Assembly: GCF_001263795.1 (NCBI RefSeq)
Contig: NZ_LHUR01000024.1
Span: 24,818 to 88,817, forward strand
Source: Clostridium homopropionicum DSM 5847
GTDB lineage: Bacteria; Bacillota; Clostridia; Clostridiales; Clostridiaceae
DNA length: 64,000 nt
Reading direction: 5' to 3'
Under the pieces are notes generated by a model, which ran no database searches, was not told the origin of the DNA, and saw only the letters and a list, made by a program, of their open reading frames with translations. Of the stretch, positions 1-9,160 are shown piece after piece. The first letter of the stretch is position 1. Each line of letters opens with the position of its first letter. Position numbers and translations under genes: made by a program.

Positions 1-151
1 GTATCATCCTTTCCCATTAAGGTATTACTATAAAATTTACTTGTCACTTGGTCAACTAGGCTCATTATATTAAAATTTATGAACTATGTCCAACAAACCT
101 CATAAATATTGCTAATGTAATTTATGCTAAAAGGGCAGATAGAAAGATTTA

Positions 152-180
152 TTGTGTAAAGTTAAAAATTTGTGTATACT
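152..180 (+). promoter_or_regulatory. Candidate sigma-A promoter of the DUF1232 gene
   Basis: TTGTGT (152-157) and TATACT (175-180) are separated by 17 nt, a good vegetative-promoter spacing, and would start a transcript near 187. The -35 box is only a partial match to TTGACA. Inference from consensus only. Confidence 0.45.
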
Positions 181-210
181 TTAGATTAGATGTAAAAATA
201 TTCTACTTGA

Positions 211-260
211 AAGGGGGAGGCTCTTAGAAGGTCAAGCCTAGATAAAGAGCGCGATTTTAT
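211..260 (+). promoter_or_regulatory. Ribosome binding site separated from its start codon by a hairpin
   Basis: The only strong Shine-Dalgarno-like run, AGGGGGAGG (212-219), lies about 40 nt before the ATG at 261, too far for normal initiation. Between them GCTCTT (220-225) can pair with AAGAGC (245-250), with an inner AGG/CCT stem, which would bring the site to about 10 nt from the ATG. A mutually exclusive pairing, AGGCT (218-222) with AGCCT (235-239), would instead cover the end of the purine run. This could be a structured spacer or a translational switch. It is inferred from sequence only. Confidence 0.35.
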
Positions 261-1271
261 ATGAATATTTCTGATGTTACAGTAAGACTAACAGAAAAAG
301 ATATATTAAGCATAATAAGCGACTATTTAAAAATTGATGAAATAAAAATAACAGAAATAAGTATAAGTGATTTTATAAAGATTCAGGGAAACTTTATAAA
401 AGGCATTAAGTTAAATTTTATAGCAAATTTAATGATAATTGCTATAGAAAATAACAAACTTAAATTAAAATTATTAAATTTAAAGGTGGGAATTTTACCA
501 ATAGCCATAAAACTTCTAGGATTTATTCTAAAAAAACCTTTATTAAAACTAACAAATATGGGGATAACCTTTGAGGCAGGAAACATATTAGTAGATTTTA
601 ATCTGTTGTGCAAATACATACCTTTTGTAGAATTCTATCTTACACATATAACAATGCTAAAGGGAGGACTTGAAGTTGAATTAAGAAATTTAAGTTATAC
701 CGAAAGTAAACAAGCCCTATCACTTAATGAATTAAAAGAAAAAATTGGGGACAGTTCTCATGAATCAATACAAAAGGATGAAAAGATAGGGGACAGTTCT
801 CAAATTATTGACATAAAAGAAAAACAAAATGAAGGTTATTATAAATTCAGAAAAGAAACTATAAATAAGATTCCAAATAAATATCACAATATAGCAGAAA
901 TAATTATGATTTTGCCGGATATAACTATACTTTTATACAGGTTGATGAAAGATAATAGAGTTTCAATGAAAACTAAAGTTATGATAGGCACAGTTATCAC
1001 TTATTTAGCATTACCATATGACGTAATCCCTGATTTTATACCGATATTAGGGAAAAGTGATGATTTAGGAATAGGATTAATCTTGCTGGAGAGAATTATA
1101 GAAGATATACCTAAAGAAGTTATATTGGATAATTGGCAAGGAAGTTCTGAAATTATTAAAAAAGTAGGAGAAGTAGGAGAAAATATAGAGAAGACAATAG
1201 GAAGAAAGAATGCTATAAGGATATTGTTTGGTGCAGCAATTTTTATCAAAAAGAGAAAAAAGAAAAGATAA
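261..1271 (+). CDS. DUF1232 (YkvA-type) domain protein with an in-frame duplicated REP insertion
   Basis: 336 aa. The C-terminal part (about residues 218-283) carries the DUF1232 signature, with LPYDVIPDFIP and a following DDLG, as in YkvA-like membrane-associated proteins of unknown function. The N-terminal 150 residues are beta-rich and alternate hydrophobic segments; I do not recognise them firmly (a lipid-binding, DUF2993-like fold is one possibility). Between the two parts the peptide EKIGDSS occurs twice, 14 residues apart, encoded by two copies of the GGGGACAGTTCTCA repeat (747 and 789). The linker therefore seems to have been built by repeat insertion and duplication. The C-terminus is very basic (KKRKKKR). 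The ATG at 261 is the only plausible start, although its ribosome site is displaced by a hairpin. Confidence 0.8.
   Translation: MNISDVTVRLTEKDILSIISDYLKIDEIKITEISISDFIKIQGNFIKGIKLNFIANLMIIAIENNKLKLKLLNLKVGILPIAIKLLGFILKKPLLKLTNMGITFEAGNILVDFNLLCKYIPFVEFYLTHITMLKGGLEVELRNLSYTESKQALSLNELKEKIGDSSHESIQKDEKIGDSSQIIDIKEKQNEGYYKFRKETINKIPNKYHNIAEIIMILPDITILLYRLMKDNRVSMKTKVMIGTVITYLALPYDVIPDFIPILGKSDDLGIGLILLERIIEDIPKEVILDNWQGSSEIIKKVGEVGENIEKTIGRKNAIRILFGAAIFIKKRKKKR
747..803 (+). repeat. Two in-frame copies of the GGGGACAGTTCTCA repeat inside a coding region
   Basis: GGGGACAGTTCTCAT at 747-761 and GGGGACAGTTCTCAA at 789-803, 42 bp apart, both read in the same frame as Gly-Asp-Ser-Ser-(His/Gln). 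They match the repeat family bounding the transposase gene at 14.7-15.9 kb. The 42-bp spacing is a multiple of three, so the reading frame of the host gene is kept. Confidence 0.85.
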
Positions 1272-1289
1272 TATAAAGAGGATAGGAAA

Positions 1290-2054
1290 ATGGCGAAAAA
1301 GTTTTATGCAATTAAAGAAGGGTTTGACTTTCAAAATAAGTGTAGAGTAGAAAATATGATTGTAGATACATGGGATGAATGTGTTAAATACGTAAAGGGA
1401 GCTAAAGGATCAAAATATAAAAGCTTCTCGAATATTTTACAGGCAAAGGAATATTTAAATGCAGGTGCTAGCATGGTAACAAAACAGCAAGATGAGTATC
1501 CTAAGGATATTCCTCTTTTTTATGTAGATGGCAGCTACAATGAGTTAACTGAAAGATATTCTTATGCTTTTGTTGCAGTAAAGGAGGAAGTAATTATTGA
1601 AGTGAAAAATGGTGCTTCTGAAGATAATAGCTTTAAGGCAATTAGGCAAATAGCTGGTGAGCTTGAGGCTTCTATAAAGGCAATAGAGTATTCCATTGAA
1701 AAGGGCTATAAGGATATAATTATTCTACATGATTATGTAGGTGTATGCTATCATGCCACTGGTGAATGGGAAAGAAAAGAGGAATCATCAAAGAGGTATT
1801 ATGATAAGTACAATAAATTAATAAAGGAAAATGGAATAAATATAAATTTTATTAAGGTAAATAGTCATACTGGAAACTTATTTAATGAAATTACAGATGA
1901 ATTTGCTAAAGCTGCAATAAATGTCAATCTAAAGGGAGAAACTAAAAAATATTTAAAAAGTAATTGCATTAAAGTATTAAATAATAATATTAAAAATGCT
2001 TTTAAAGATATAGTTGGCGAAGAATTAATAGAAAACATTGTAGTATGCCAATAG
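1290..2054 (+). CDS. rnhA: Ribonuclease HI with N-terminal viroplasmin (hybrid-binding) domain
   Basis: 254 aa. Residues 4-50 match the caulimovirus viroplasmin/RNase H1 N-terminal domain (KKFYAIKEG..., then YKSF), which binds RNA-DNA hybrids. Residues 75-215 are the RNase H fold. The usual acidic residues can be seen as D80 (VDGSY), E124 (GELEA), D148 (LHDY) and D203 (ITDEFAK). The family cleaves the RNA strand of RNA-DNA hybrids in the cytosol, removing R-loops and primers. The ATG is preceded by an AGAGGATAGGA site, 18 nt after the previous gene, so the two are probably co-transcribed. About 40 residues follow the catalytic domain with no match I recognise. Confidence 0.88.
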   Translation: MAKKFYAIKEGFDFQNKCRVENMIVDTWDECVKYVKGAKGSKYKSFSNILQAKEYLNAGASMVTKQQDEYPKDIPLFYVDGSYNELTERYSYAFVAVKEEVIIEVKNGASEDNSFKAIRQIAGELEASIKAIEYSIEKGYKDIIILHDYVGVCYHATGEWERKEESSKRYYDKYNKLIKENGININFIKVNSHTGNLFNEITDEFAKAAINVNLKGETKKYLKSNCIKVLNNNIKNAFKDIVGEELIENIVVCQ

Positions 2055-2188
2055 TGCTAAACAAAAAAATATAAATTTTTTTATAAATGTTGTTTAAGTT
2101 TTATTTATATGCACAACCTATTAGTGAAGATTTTACTTTTATAGTTAAGTAAAATTTAAAATTATAAGGATAAAGAGGTGTACAAATA

Positions 2189-2362
2189 ATGCGAGGCTTT
2201 ATAAAAGGAATTACAACAGGAGCAATTATAGGAGCAACAGCTGGTATGATGATGGTTCCTCAAATGAGCAGAAGAACTAGAAAAATGCTAAGAAGAAATA
2301 GTAAAATGTTCATGAATAGGGCCGGAGATGTTTTTGAAAATCTTAGAGATTATATGATGTAG
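2189..2362 (+). CDS. Small YtxH-like protein
   Basis: 57 aa, read directly from the sequence: it begins MRGFIKGITTGAIIGATAGM, with a glycine-rich hydrophobic segment followed by a basic stretch (SRRTRKMLRRNSK) and a short helix ending in YMM. This is the layout of YtxH/gas-vesicle-type small proteins, whose function is unclear. AGAGGTG at about 2173-2179 gives a proper ribosome site. A terminator follows within 20 nt, so it is a discrete expressed unit. Confidence 0.7.
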   Translation: MRGFIKGITTGAIIGATAGMMMVPQMSRRTRKMLRRNSKMFMNRAGDVFENLRDYMM

Positions 2363-2379
2363 ATTTAACAAAGAACTGA

Positions 2380-2427
2380 AAAAAGAAAGGAAATCATTTA
2401 ATAATAAATGTTTTTCTTTCTTTTTTT
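2380..2427 (+). terminator. Rho-independent terminator after the YtxH-like gene
   Basis: An A-rich arm (2380-2400, AAAGAAAGG...CATTTA) can pair imperfectly with TAAATG...CTTTCTTT (2405-2425), followed by a T run. Confidence 0.6.
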
Positions 2428-2559
2428 GCGATAATTTTCTAAATTTAAAATTCTTTTTGCAGATAAAGAGTAGAATATGGTATAATATAAAAGAAATTTA
2501 GTGAATTGTTAAATATTATTAAACCTAATAACTAGAACTTGGCAAAGGAAGAGGTTTTT

Positions 2560-3858
2560 ATGGAAATATTGTCTTTAGGAGAGAAAATAAAAAGAAGAAG
2601 AAAAGAATTAGATATGACTTTGAAAGACTTAGCAGGGGATAGAATTACTCCAGGACAAATAAGCTTAGTTGAGTCAGGAAAATCCAATCCAAGTATGGAC
2701 TTGTTAGAGTACTTAGCAGATTCTCTTAATATTTCTATAGAATATTTAATGGAGTCAGAGGAGACACAAGCAGAAAAAATATGTACATATTTTGAAAATA
2801 TTGCTGAATCACATATATTGAATAATGAATTGAGTTTAGGAGAACAATATATTGAAAATGCATTATTTTATGCTGAGAAGTATGGATTAGAATTTAGAAA
2901 AGCTAAGAATATATATTTAAGAGGTAAAATATATATTTTAAAAGGTGACTTAGGACTTGCACAGCAATTCTTTTTATCTGCTAATGTAATTTTTATCAAA
3001 GAAAATCGTTATGAAGAGATAATAAGTACTTTTTTAAAGCTTGGAACAATAACGTTTGCAATGCATGCATATCATTCTGCTTGTAGTTATTTTCACCAAG
3101 CTGAGAAGGTGTATGAAGATAGTGAAATTGGGAATGATTTCATAATAGGTCAGATATATTATTATATTGCTTCAACTTATTACAAATTAGAACAACTAGA
3201 TAAGGCTATTAATTATTCTTACTTGGCAAATTCAAAATTTGAAAAAATTAATAACAAGAAAGAATATGCAAAATCACTTCTTTTATTATCGCAGGAATAC
3301 AGCAAAAAGGGTGAAATGGATACTGCGATAAAATATTCACAAAAAACACTGAAACTTTTTAAAGAAATTGATGATTATATTTATATTGCTGAAATAGAAA
3401 ATAATTTAGGTAAACTTTTTGCAGAATTCGATAATATAGAGGAATCATTTGTCCATTTAAATAAAGCTAAGAAACTGAGAATGAAAAATAAAGATATAAA
3501 TTATATAGAAACGCTTATAAATATTTGTGAAAACTATATCAAAATAAAAGATATTTACAGTGCAAAAGAAATTTTAAAAGAAATTATGGACAATAAGGAT
3601 AATGGAAATGAATTAACCTTATATAATTATTATTTGTTAAAATATAGAATTGATATGATAGAAGAAAATAGGCAAGAAGCGGAAAATACGCTAATGATAG
3701 CTTTAGATTATGCAAAAGCTGCAGAACTAAAAAATGAAATTGCTGAAGTTTCTATTTTAATTGGTAAGTTTTATATCGATAATGGTAAAGATGTGGAAGC
3801 AGCTAAGTTTTTAAGTGAAGGTGTTGAGACATTTAAAAAACTAGGTATCTTGAAATAG
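2560..3858 (+). CDS. XRE-family regulator with C-terminal TPR domain (copy 1)
   Basis: 432 aa from the ATG at 2560, chosen because GGAAGAGG lies 6-7 nt upstream and because the paralogue next door starts the same way (MEVLSIGEK). A TTG 21 nt upstream is an alternative start. Residues 5-58 are an HTH_3/XRE DNA-binding domain (TLKDLAG...TPGQISLVESGKSNPS). The rest is a string of tetratricopeptide helices (repeated A..Y...A patterns). In Firmicutes this architecture is typical of regulators whose TPR part senses a ligand or peptide. No small peptide gene is visible beside it. It stands directly before a second, related gene and then clpB. The target is unknown. Confidence 0.8.
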   Translation: MEILSLGEKIKRRRKELDMTLKDLAGDRITPGQISLVESGKSNPSMDLLEYLADSLNISIEYLMESEETQAEKICTYFENIAESHILNNELSLGEQYIENALFYAEKYGLEFRKAKNIYLRGKIYILKGDLGLAQQFFLSANVIFIKENRYEEIISTFLKLGTITFAMHAYHSACSYFHQAEKVYEDSEIGNDFIIGQIYYYIASTYYKLEQLDKAINYSYLANSKFEKINNKKEYAKSLLLLSQEYSKKGEMDTAIKYSQKTLKLFKEIDDYIYIAEIENNLGKLFAEFDNIEESFVHLNKAKKLRMKNKDINYIETLINICENYIKIKDIYSAKEILKEIMDNKDNGNELTLYNYYLLKYRIDMIEENRQEAENTLMIALDYAKAAELKNEIAEVSILIGKFYIDNGKDVEAAKFLSEGVETFKKLGILK

Positions 3859-3882
3859 TGGGGTATTGGATAGGTGATTTAT

Positions 3883-5145
3883 ATGGAAGTTCTATCTATT
3901 GGAGAAAAGATCAAAAGAACAAGAATATACAAGGGACTGACGCTTAAAGATGTTTGTGGAAGTGAAATTTCTGTTTCTAAACTGAGTTGTATAGAAAACG
4001 GTAAAATTGCTCCAGAAGATTGGGTTCTAAAATATTTATCTTCAAAATTAGATATTAATTTAGAATATCTTGAAAAGTCTGTTGAAGATCAAATAAAAAC
4101 AAACCTCGAGAAGCTATTAAGCAACCCTGATGTAGAAGATTATGAAGAAAAGTTAGAATATAATTTAGAAATGGCTGAGAGATATGAGTATTATGAATTA
4201 TCCTTCTACATAATGCATTTAATTTTTGATTATTTATTAAAAGTAAATGATGTAAAACGCATTCAAGAGATGCTGGGTAAATACTATGATCTATGCAATA
4301 ATTCTAGTGATAAAAGTAAACGACTAATTTATTATATGGATGTTGCTAGATTTTTTTATCAAAATGAAGAATATTTTCAATCAGCTAATTATTTTAATAA
4401 TGTAATAAAAAGCATTAAAGACTCAGAAGAAAAAAATTATATAATGCTTGGTGAAAGTATTTTTGGAGAAGCCTTATGTAACCTAATGCTAAAAAATTAT
4501 CAAAAGGCTTACGAAATAGCTATTAATTTAAATGAAATTTTTCCTTATATAGAAGATAAGTTGAAAAAAGCAAAGATGTATCATATGATGGCATTATTAT
4601 CGCTAAGAATGGACAATGGAAAATTTGAGTTTTATGAGAAAAAGTCCAACGAAATGTATGATGATAATAACAATGAATATAAAGCTGAAGCTATTTTTAA
4701 TTATGCTACTAATATGTTTGAGATGAATGCTAATAGTAAGGCTATTGAATATATAAAAAATGCAATAGATATATTTCCAAAAGAAGATGAAGAAAAATTC
4801 GTTAATTTTATGCTGTTAATAATTGAGGAACTTGTGAATAATGAGACTGTAGATTTAGCTAGAGAACTTATAGAGGATGTATTAAATATCTCTATAAAAT
4901 TAAATAATTTAAAGTTTATTGAAAAGTCCTATTATTTAAAATCAAAGATTTTAAAAAAGCAAAACGATTTACTATCATCGGAAATGTACATGAATTTATC
5001 TCTTGATGCTTTAGCTAAATTTGGTTCAAAGAGACAAATATATGAAAGATATATGGAAATGGGTAATATGTATTATGATATAGGCTCCATAAAGGAATCA
5101 TTAAAATATTTTACGCTAGCAATAAATATTCAAAAAAAGTTATAA
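3883..5145 (+). CDS. XRE-family regulator with C-terminal TPR domain (copy 2)
   Basis: 420 aa from the ATG at 3883, behind GGATAGGTGA. An in-frame GTG at 3874 is a less likely start. It has an N-terminal helix-turn-helix (residues 5-56, TLKDVCGSEISVSKLSCIENG) and TPR-like helices to the end. It is clearly related to the gene ending 24 nt upstream, so the pair is a tandem duplication that has diverged strongly in the TPR part, as expected if each copy senses a different partner. A strong terminator follows, so the pair is separate from clpB. Confidence 0.78.
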   Translation: MEVLSIGEKIKRTRIYKGLTLKDVCGSEISVSKLSCIENGKIAPEDWVLKYLSSKLDINLEYLEKSVEDQIKTNLEKLLSNPDVEDYEEKLEYNLEMAERYEYYELSFYIMHLIFDYLLKVNDVKRIQEMLGKYYDLCNNSSDKSKRLIYYMDVARFFYQNEEYFQSANYFNNVIKSIKDSEEKNYIMLGESIFGEALCNLMLKNYQKAYEIAINLNEIFPYIEDKLKKAKMYHMMALLSLRMDNGKFEFYEKKSNEMYDDNNNEYKAEAIFNYATNMFEMNANSKAIEYIKNAIDIFPKEDEEKFVNFMLLIIEELVNNETVDLARELIEDVLNISIKLNNLKFIEKSYYLKSKILKKQNDLLSSEMYMNLSLDALAKFGSKRQIYERYMEMGNMYYDIGSIKESLKYFTLAINIQKKL

Positions 5146-5173
5146 AATGTTATGATATTTATATTAAAAAAGT

Positions 5174-5207
5174 AAAAAACAAAAGCCTTTTGTGCTTTTG
5201 TTTTTTT
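5174..5207 (+). terminator. Terminator after the XRE-TPR pair
   Basis: AAAAAACAAAAGC (5174-5186) pairs with GCTTTTGTTTTTT (5194-5206) around a 7-nt loop, and the 3' arm itself is the T tract. Confidence 0.85.
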
Positions 5208-5217
5208 ATTAATTTTT

Positions 5218-5235
5218 AGGGACAGTTCTCAATTA
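5218..5235 (+). repeat. REP-like repeat copy
   Basis: AGGGACAGTTCTCAATTATT lies between the terminator and the clpB promoter region. It matches the family consensus except at the first base and near the 3' end. Confidence 0.8.
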
Positions 5236-5286
5236 TTCACTACATTTATAAACTAATTTTTAATTTTTACAAATTAGAATGTAAGA

Positions 5287-5318
5287 TTGTTTATTAAAAT
5301 GTAAAATAGAGTTATAAT
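5287..5318 (+). promoter_or_regulatory. Candidate clpB promoter
   Basis: A perfect TATAAT at 5313-5318 lies 76 nt before the clpB start. The best -35 candidate, TTGTTT (5287-5292), is at an unfavourable 20-nt spacing. I see neither a CIRCE element (HrcA) nor a CtsR heptad repeat, so heat-shock control, if present, is not evident from sequence. Confidence 0.35.
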
Positions 5319-5393
5319 ATGGTAAACAATAAAATTTCTCAATAATCAAATAATATTATTACGACTAAATAATAATTTTAGAGAGGTGAGAGT

Positions 5394-7991
5394 ATGGATT
5401 ATGAGAGATTAACCACAAAAGTTCAACAAGCACTAAATGAATCACAACTTGTAGCTGTAAAGTACAATCATCAACAAATTGACGTAATACACCTATTTAT
5501 GGCTTTACTTTCTCAAGATGATGGCTTGATACCAAATGTTTTTTCAAGAATGGGAGCTAATGTTAAGGTATTAAAGCAATTAACTCATGAAGAACTTGAT
5601 AAAATGCCAAAGGTATTAGGTGAAGGAGCTAAAAACTCTAGTGTTTATCTAGTTAGAAGAGTTGAAGAAGTATTTATTAAAGCAGAAGAGTATGCTAAAA
5701 ACTTTAAGGATTCCTTTATAAGTGTCGAGCACGTAATGTTAGCCATAATGGATATAGATGAAAAAGGAGTAGTAGGAAATCTACTTAAAAAAGTTAATAT
5801 ATATAAAAGTGAATTTTTGAAGATGCTATCAGAAGTTAGAGGAAATCAAAAAGTAGATACCCAAGATCCAGAAGGAACTTATGATGCTTTGAAAAAGTAT
5901 GGAAGAAATCTAGTGGAAGAGGCAAAAAAACATAAGCTTGATCCTGTTATTGGAAGGGATGAAGAAATAAGAAGAGTAGTTAGAATTTTATCTAGAAGGA
6001 CAAAGAATAACCCTGTTCTAATTGGCGAACCTGGAGTTGGTAAAACAGCAATAGTTGAAGGACTTGCTGAGAGGATAATAAGAGGAGATGTTCCAGAAGG
6101 TCTTAAAAATAAAATAATTTTTTCACTGGACATGGGCTCACTTATTGCAGGAGCAAAATATAGAGGAGAATTTGAAGAAAGATTAAAGGCTGTATTAAAG
6201 GAAGTTCAGAGCAGTGAAGGTGAAATAATATTATTCATTGATGAAATACACACAATAGTTGGAGCAGGTAAAACTGAAGGTGCAATGGATGCTGGAAATT
6301 TAATTAAGCCAATGCTGGCTAGAGGTGAATTGCATTGCATAGGAGCTACAACCTTTGATGAATATAGAAAATATATAGAAAAGGATAAGGCTTTAGAGAG
6401 AAGATTCCAGCCAGTAATCGTAAATGAGCCTACTGTTGAAGATAGTATTTCAATTCTAAGAGGATTAAAGGAAAGATTTGAAATTCATCATGGAGTTAGA
6501 ATACATGATTCCGCAATTGTAGCTGCAGCTAAGCTATCTCAAAGATATATAACAGATAGATTTTTGCCAGACAAAGCAATTGACTTAATAGATGAGGCAG
6601 GATCTATGATAAGAACTGAAATAGATAGTCTTCCTACAGAACTTGATGAAGTGAAGAGAAGAGTTTTCCAATTAGAAATTGAGAAAGAAGCTCTTTCTAA
6701 AGAAAAAGATAAAGCCTCAAGTGAAAGATTGAAAAATTTGGAAAAGGAACTTAGTGATTTAAAAGAAAAAGACAAGGAAATGACATCAAAATATGAAAAA
6801 GAAAAACAAAGTATTATTGAAGTTAGAAATTTAAAGGAACAGTTAGATAATGCTAGAGGTAAACTTGAAAAAGCAGAAAGAGAATATGATTTAAATAAGG
6901 TTGCTGAATTAAGATATGGAATAATTCCAGACTTAGATAAACGTATAAAGGAAAAGGAAGAAATCCTCAAGGAAAATGGAGAAAATGCATTTCTTAAAGA
7001 AGAAGTTACTGAGTATGAAATATCTGAAATTATTTCAAAGTGGACTGGAATACCTGTTTCAAGACTTGTGGAAGGTGAAAGAGAAAAGTTATTAAGACTT
7101 GAAGAGGAACTTCATACTAGAGTTATTGGACAGGATGAAGCAGTTACATCAACTGCAAATGCTGTATTAAGGGCTAGAGCAGGTTTGAAAGACGCTAATA
7201 GGCCAATTGGATCATTTATCTTCTTAGGGCCTACAGGAGTTGGAAAAACAGAGCTTGCAAAAACCTTAGCTAGGAATTTATTTGATAGTGAGAATAATAT
7301 TATTAGAATTGATATGTCAGAGTATATGGAGAAATTCTCTGTATCTAGATTGATAGGAGCTCCTCCGGGATATGTAGGTTATGAAGAGGGAGGACAACTA
7401 ACTGAAGCTGTAAGAAGAAAACCTTATAGCGTTGTATTGTTTGATGAAATAGAAAAAGCACATGATGACGTATTTAATATATTCCTTCAAATACTTGATG
7501 ATGGAAGACTGACAGATAATAAAGGTAAGATTATAGATTTTAAAAATTGTATAATTATCATGACTTCTAACATTGGAAGTGATTATCTTCTAGCAAATAC
7601 TAATGCTGAAGGAATAGATGAAAATATCAGAGAAAAAATCATAAATCAAATGAAATTAAGGTTTAAACCAGAATTTTTAAACAGGGTAGATGATATAATA
7701 ATGTTTAAACCTCTTACAGGAAAAGAAATTGAAAAAATAATTGATATTTTTATGGAAGACATTAAAAATAGACTAAAAGAAAAAAACATCACAATTGAAA
7801 TTTCAAAAGAAGCAAAAGAGCTAATGGCAAGAGAAGGGTATGATCCTGTTTATGGAGCTAGACCTTTAAAGAGATATATATCTAAAGCATTAGAAACTAA
7901 CATTGCAAAAATGATTATAAAAGGTGAAGCTTTTGATGGATGCAATATAATTGTTACAGTTGAAAATGGTAATTTAACTTTAAAGGTATAA
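5394..7991 (+). CDS. clpB: ATP-dependent disaggregase ClpB
   Basis: 865 aa, full length for ClpB. It has an N-terminal Clp repeat domain (about 1-145), a first AAA+ module with Walker A GEPGVGKT (about residue 206) and Walker B LFIDEIH, the coiled-coil middle domain (about 390-530) that separates ClpB from ClpC/ClpA, and a second AAA+ module with GPTGVGKT (about 607) and LFDEIEKAH. The hexamer threads aggregated proteins and works with DnaK. It lacks an IGL/IGF ClpP loop as far as I can see, in line with a disaggregase role. The start ATG follows GAGAGGTGAG. It is monocistronic, ended by a hairpin made of two inverted REP copies. Confidence 0.97.
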   Translation: MDYERLTTKVQQALNESQLVAVKYNHQQIDVIHLFMALLSQDDGLIPNVFSRMGANVKVLKQLTHEELDKMPKVLGEGAKNSSVYLVRRVEEVFIKAEEYAKNFKDSFISVEHVMLAIMDIDEKGVVGNLLKKVNIYKSEFLKMLSEVRGNQKVDTQDPEGTYDALKKYGRNLVEEAKKHKLDPVIGRDEEIRRVVRILSRRTKNNPVLIGEPGVGKTAIVEGLAERIIRGDVPEGLKNKIIFSLDMGSLIAGAKYRGEFEERLKAVLKEVQSSEGEIILFIDEIHTIVGAGKTEGAMDAGNLIKPMLARGELHCIGATTFDEYRKYIEKDKALERRFQPVIVNEPTVEDSISILRGLKERFEIHHGVRIHDSAIVAAAKLSQRYITDRFLPDKAIDLIDEAGSMIRTEIDSLPTELDEVKRRVFQLEIEKEALSKEKDKASSERLKNLEKELSDLKEKDKEMTSKYEKEKQSIIEVRNLKEQLDNARGKLEKAEREYDLNKVAELRYGIIPDLDKRIKEKEEILKENGENAFLKEEVTEYEISEIISKWTGIPVSRLVEGEREKLLRLEEELHTRVIGQDEAVTSTANAVLRARAGLKDANRPIGSFIFLGPTGVGKTELAKTLARNLFDSENNIIRIDMSEYMEKFSVSRLIGAPPGYVGYEEGGQLTEAVRRKPYSVVLFDEIEKAHDDVFNIFLQILDDGRLTDNKGKIIDFKNCIIIMTSNIGSDYLLANTNAEGIDENIREKIINQMKLRFKPEFLNRVDDIIMFKPLTGKEIEKIIDIFMEDIKNRLKEKNITIEISKEAKELMAREGYDPVYGARPLKRYISKALETNIAKMIIKGEAFDGCNIIVTVENGNLTLKV

Positions 7992-7997
7992 AAAATG

Positions 7998-8052
7998 AGG
8001 GACAGTTCTCAATTTTTAATAAAAATAAAAATTGAGAACTGTCCCCTTTTTT
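7998..8052 (+). repeat. Inverted pair of REP copies forming a terminator-like hairpin
   Basis: GGGACAGTTCTCAATTTTT (7999-8017) is followed after a 9-nt loop by its perfect reverse complement (8027-8045), a 19-bp stem, then C and TTTTTT. The outer ends read GGGAC and GTCCCC, the same orientation as the two ends around the transposase gene, so this looks like a minimal non-autonomous unit of that family. It sits 7 nt after the clpB stop codon and should also act as its terminator. Confidence 0.9.
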
Positions 8053-8211
8053 GCCTGTGATTCATTAAATTACATTGGTTTATTTTAAGCTTAAAGTACA
8101 TTCTAATAGTAAAAGTAATATTACAAGTAAAAGGATTTAAGAATAAGATTAAAACCAATAAAGGGGATTTTGATAAAGATCAATTTAAAAGTGCATAAAG
8201 AAGGTGGGATA

Positions 8212-9102
8212 ATGAGTATAAGAAATAGAAAGTTGATATATATATTTGCAATTATTTTTTTATTTAATATAAATGTGTTTTTGATATATAAATCTGTGAA
8301 TAGTATTTATAGAAAACAATCAAAAATTCCATTGAATTTTCAAAAAGAATTAAATATATCATCTAATGATAATACTAAAATAGCCAGCATTGATAATATT
8401 AATAATAATAATATTAAGAAAACACAAAAGAAAACAGTATATCTTACCTTTGATGATGGACCATCTATAAATAATACAAAGAAAATAATTAAAATATTAA
8501 ACGAGAACAATATTAAGGCGACATTTTTTGTAACAGGAAACTCTGTTGTAAGATATCCAGAAATAATTACAGAATTACATAAAAACAAAATGGCCATAGC
8601 ACCGCATAGTTATTCACATGATTATAAATTAATATATAGTAATTCAAAAAGTTATATAGATGATTTAGAGAAATGCATCCAGGCAATAGAAAAAGTTACA
8701 AAAGAAAAACCAATTCCTTTTACTAGAATTCCAGGGGGTATTAAGAATAAGCGAATTAGCCCTCAAATTCTAAATGAAATCAAAGAAGGATTGAAAAATA
8801 GGAATATTTACTACGTTGAGTGGAATATTTGTTCTGATGATTCTATTAGAGAGAAGATGTCTAGCATAGATATTAGAAATAACGTCATAAGTCAAAGTAA
8901 ACGATTAGGGAAGAATAAAGTATTGATTGTATTGATGCATGATTCCTATTATAAGCAAACAACTGTTGATGCATTACCAAGTATAATTAAGTTTTATAAA
9001 AATTCAGGTTGGGAATTTAGAGCTTTAAATAACATCTCTAGTGAGGATTTAAAAGAAATTATTAGACTAAATCTAGTAAATACTGAATACAGGGAAAAGT
9101 AA
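8212..9102 (+). CDS. Membrane-anchored polysaccharide deacetylase (NodB/CE4 family)
   Basis: 296 aa from the ATG at 8212, behind AAGGTGGG. A TTG at 8170 is an alternative. A single N-terminal membrane segment (about residues 6-28) puts the enzyme outside the cell. The CE4 motifs are all visible: TFDDGP (D81/D82), HSYSH (metal ligands H132/H136), RIPGG (catalytic Arg motif), a Trp in VEWNICSDD, and LMHDS at the end. The family removes N-acetyl groups from peptidoglycan or other N-acetylglucosamine polymers; the exact substrate cannot be told. It stands alone between two terminators. Confidence 0.9.
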   Translation: MSIRNRKLIYIFAIIFLFNINVFLIYKSVNSIYRKQSKIPLNFQKELNISSNDNTKIASIDNINNNNIKKTQKKTVYLTFDDGPSINNTKKIIKILNENNIKATFFVTGNSVVRYPEIITELHKNKMAIAPHSYSHDYKLIYSNSKSYIDDLEKCIQAIEKVTKEKPIPFTRIPGGIKNKRISPQILNEIKEGLKNRNIYYVEWNICSDDSIREKMSSIDIRNNVISQSKRLGKNKVLIVLMHDSYYKQTTVDALPSIIKFYKNSGWEFRALNNISSEDLKEIIRLNLVNTEYREK

Positions 9103-9150
9103 AAAAGTCAGTAAAAATTTTTTTATTAATTAAATTTTACTGACTTTTTT
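9101..9150. terminator. Bidirectional terminator between convergent genes
   Basis: AAAAAAGTCAGTAAAATTT-type arm (from 9101) pairs with AAATTTTACTGACTTTTTT (9132-9150). T tracts are present on both strands, serving the deacetylase gene and gatD. Confidence 0.85.
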
Positions 9151-9160
9151 ATTGTCTAGT

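Noticed and set aside
747..803. CRISPR-like short repeat
   Set aside because: Only two units, in frame within a gene and matching REP copies elsewhere; no array or cas genes.
3859..3882. A signal peptide gene next to the XRE-TPR regulators (RRNPP type)
   Set aside because: The gap is only 24 nt, and no small ORF with a secretion signal follows either gene.
5208..5393. CIRCE or CtsR operator before clpB
   Set aside because: Neither the 9-9-9 inverted repeat nor the heptad direct repeat could be found. An AT-rich dyad (5253-5277) does not fit either.
6539..6970. 143-codon minus-strand ORF within clpB
   Set aside because: It lies opposite the clpB coiled-coil region, with biased codons and no ribosome site, so it is a shadow frame.
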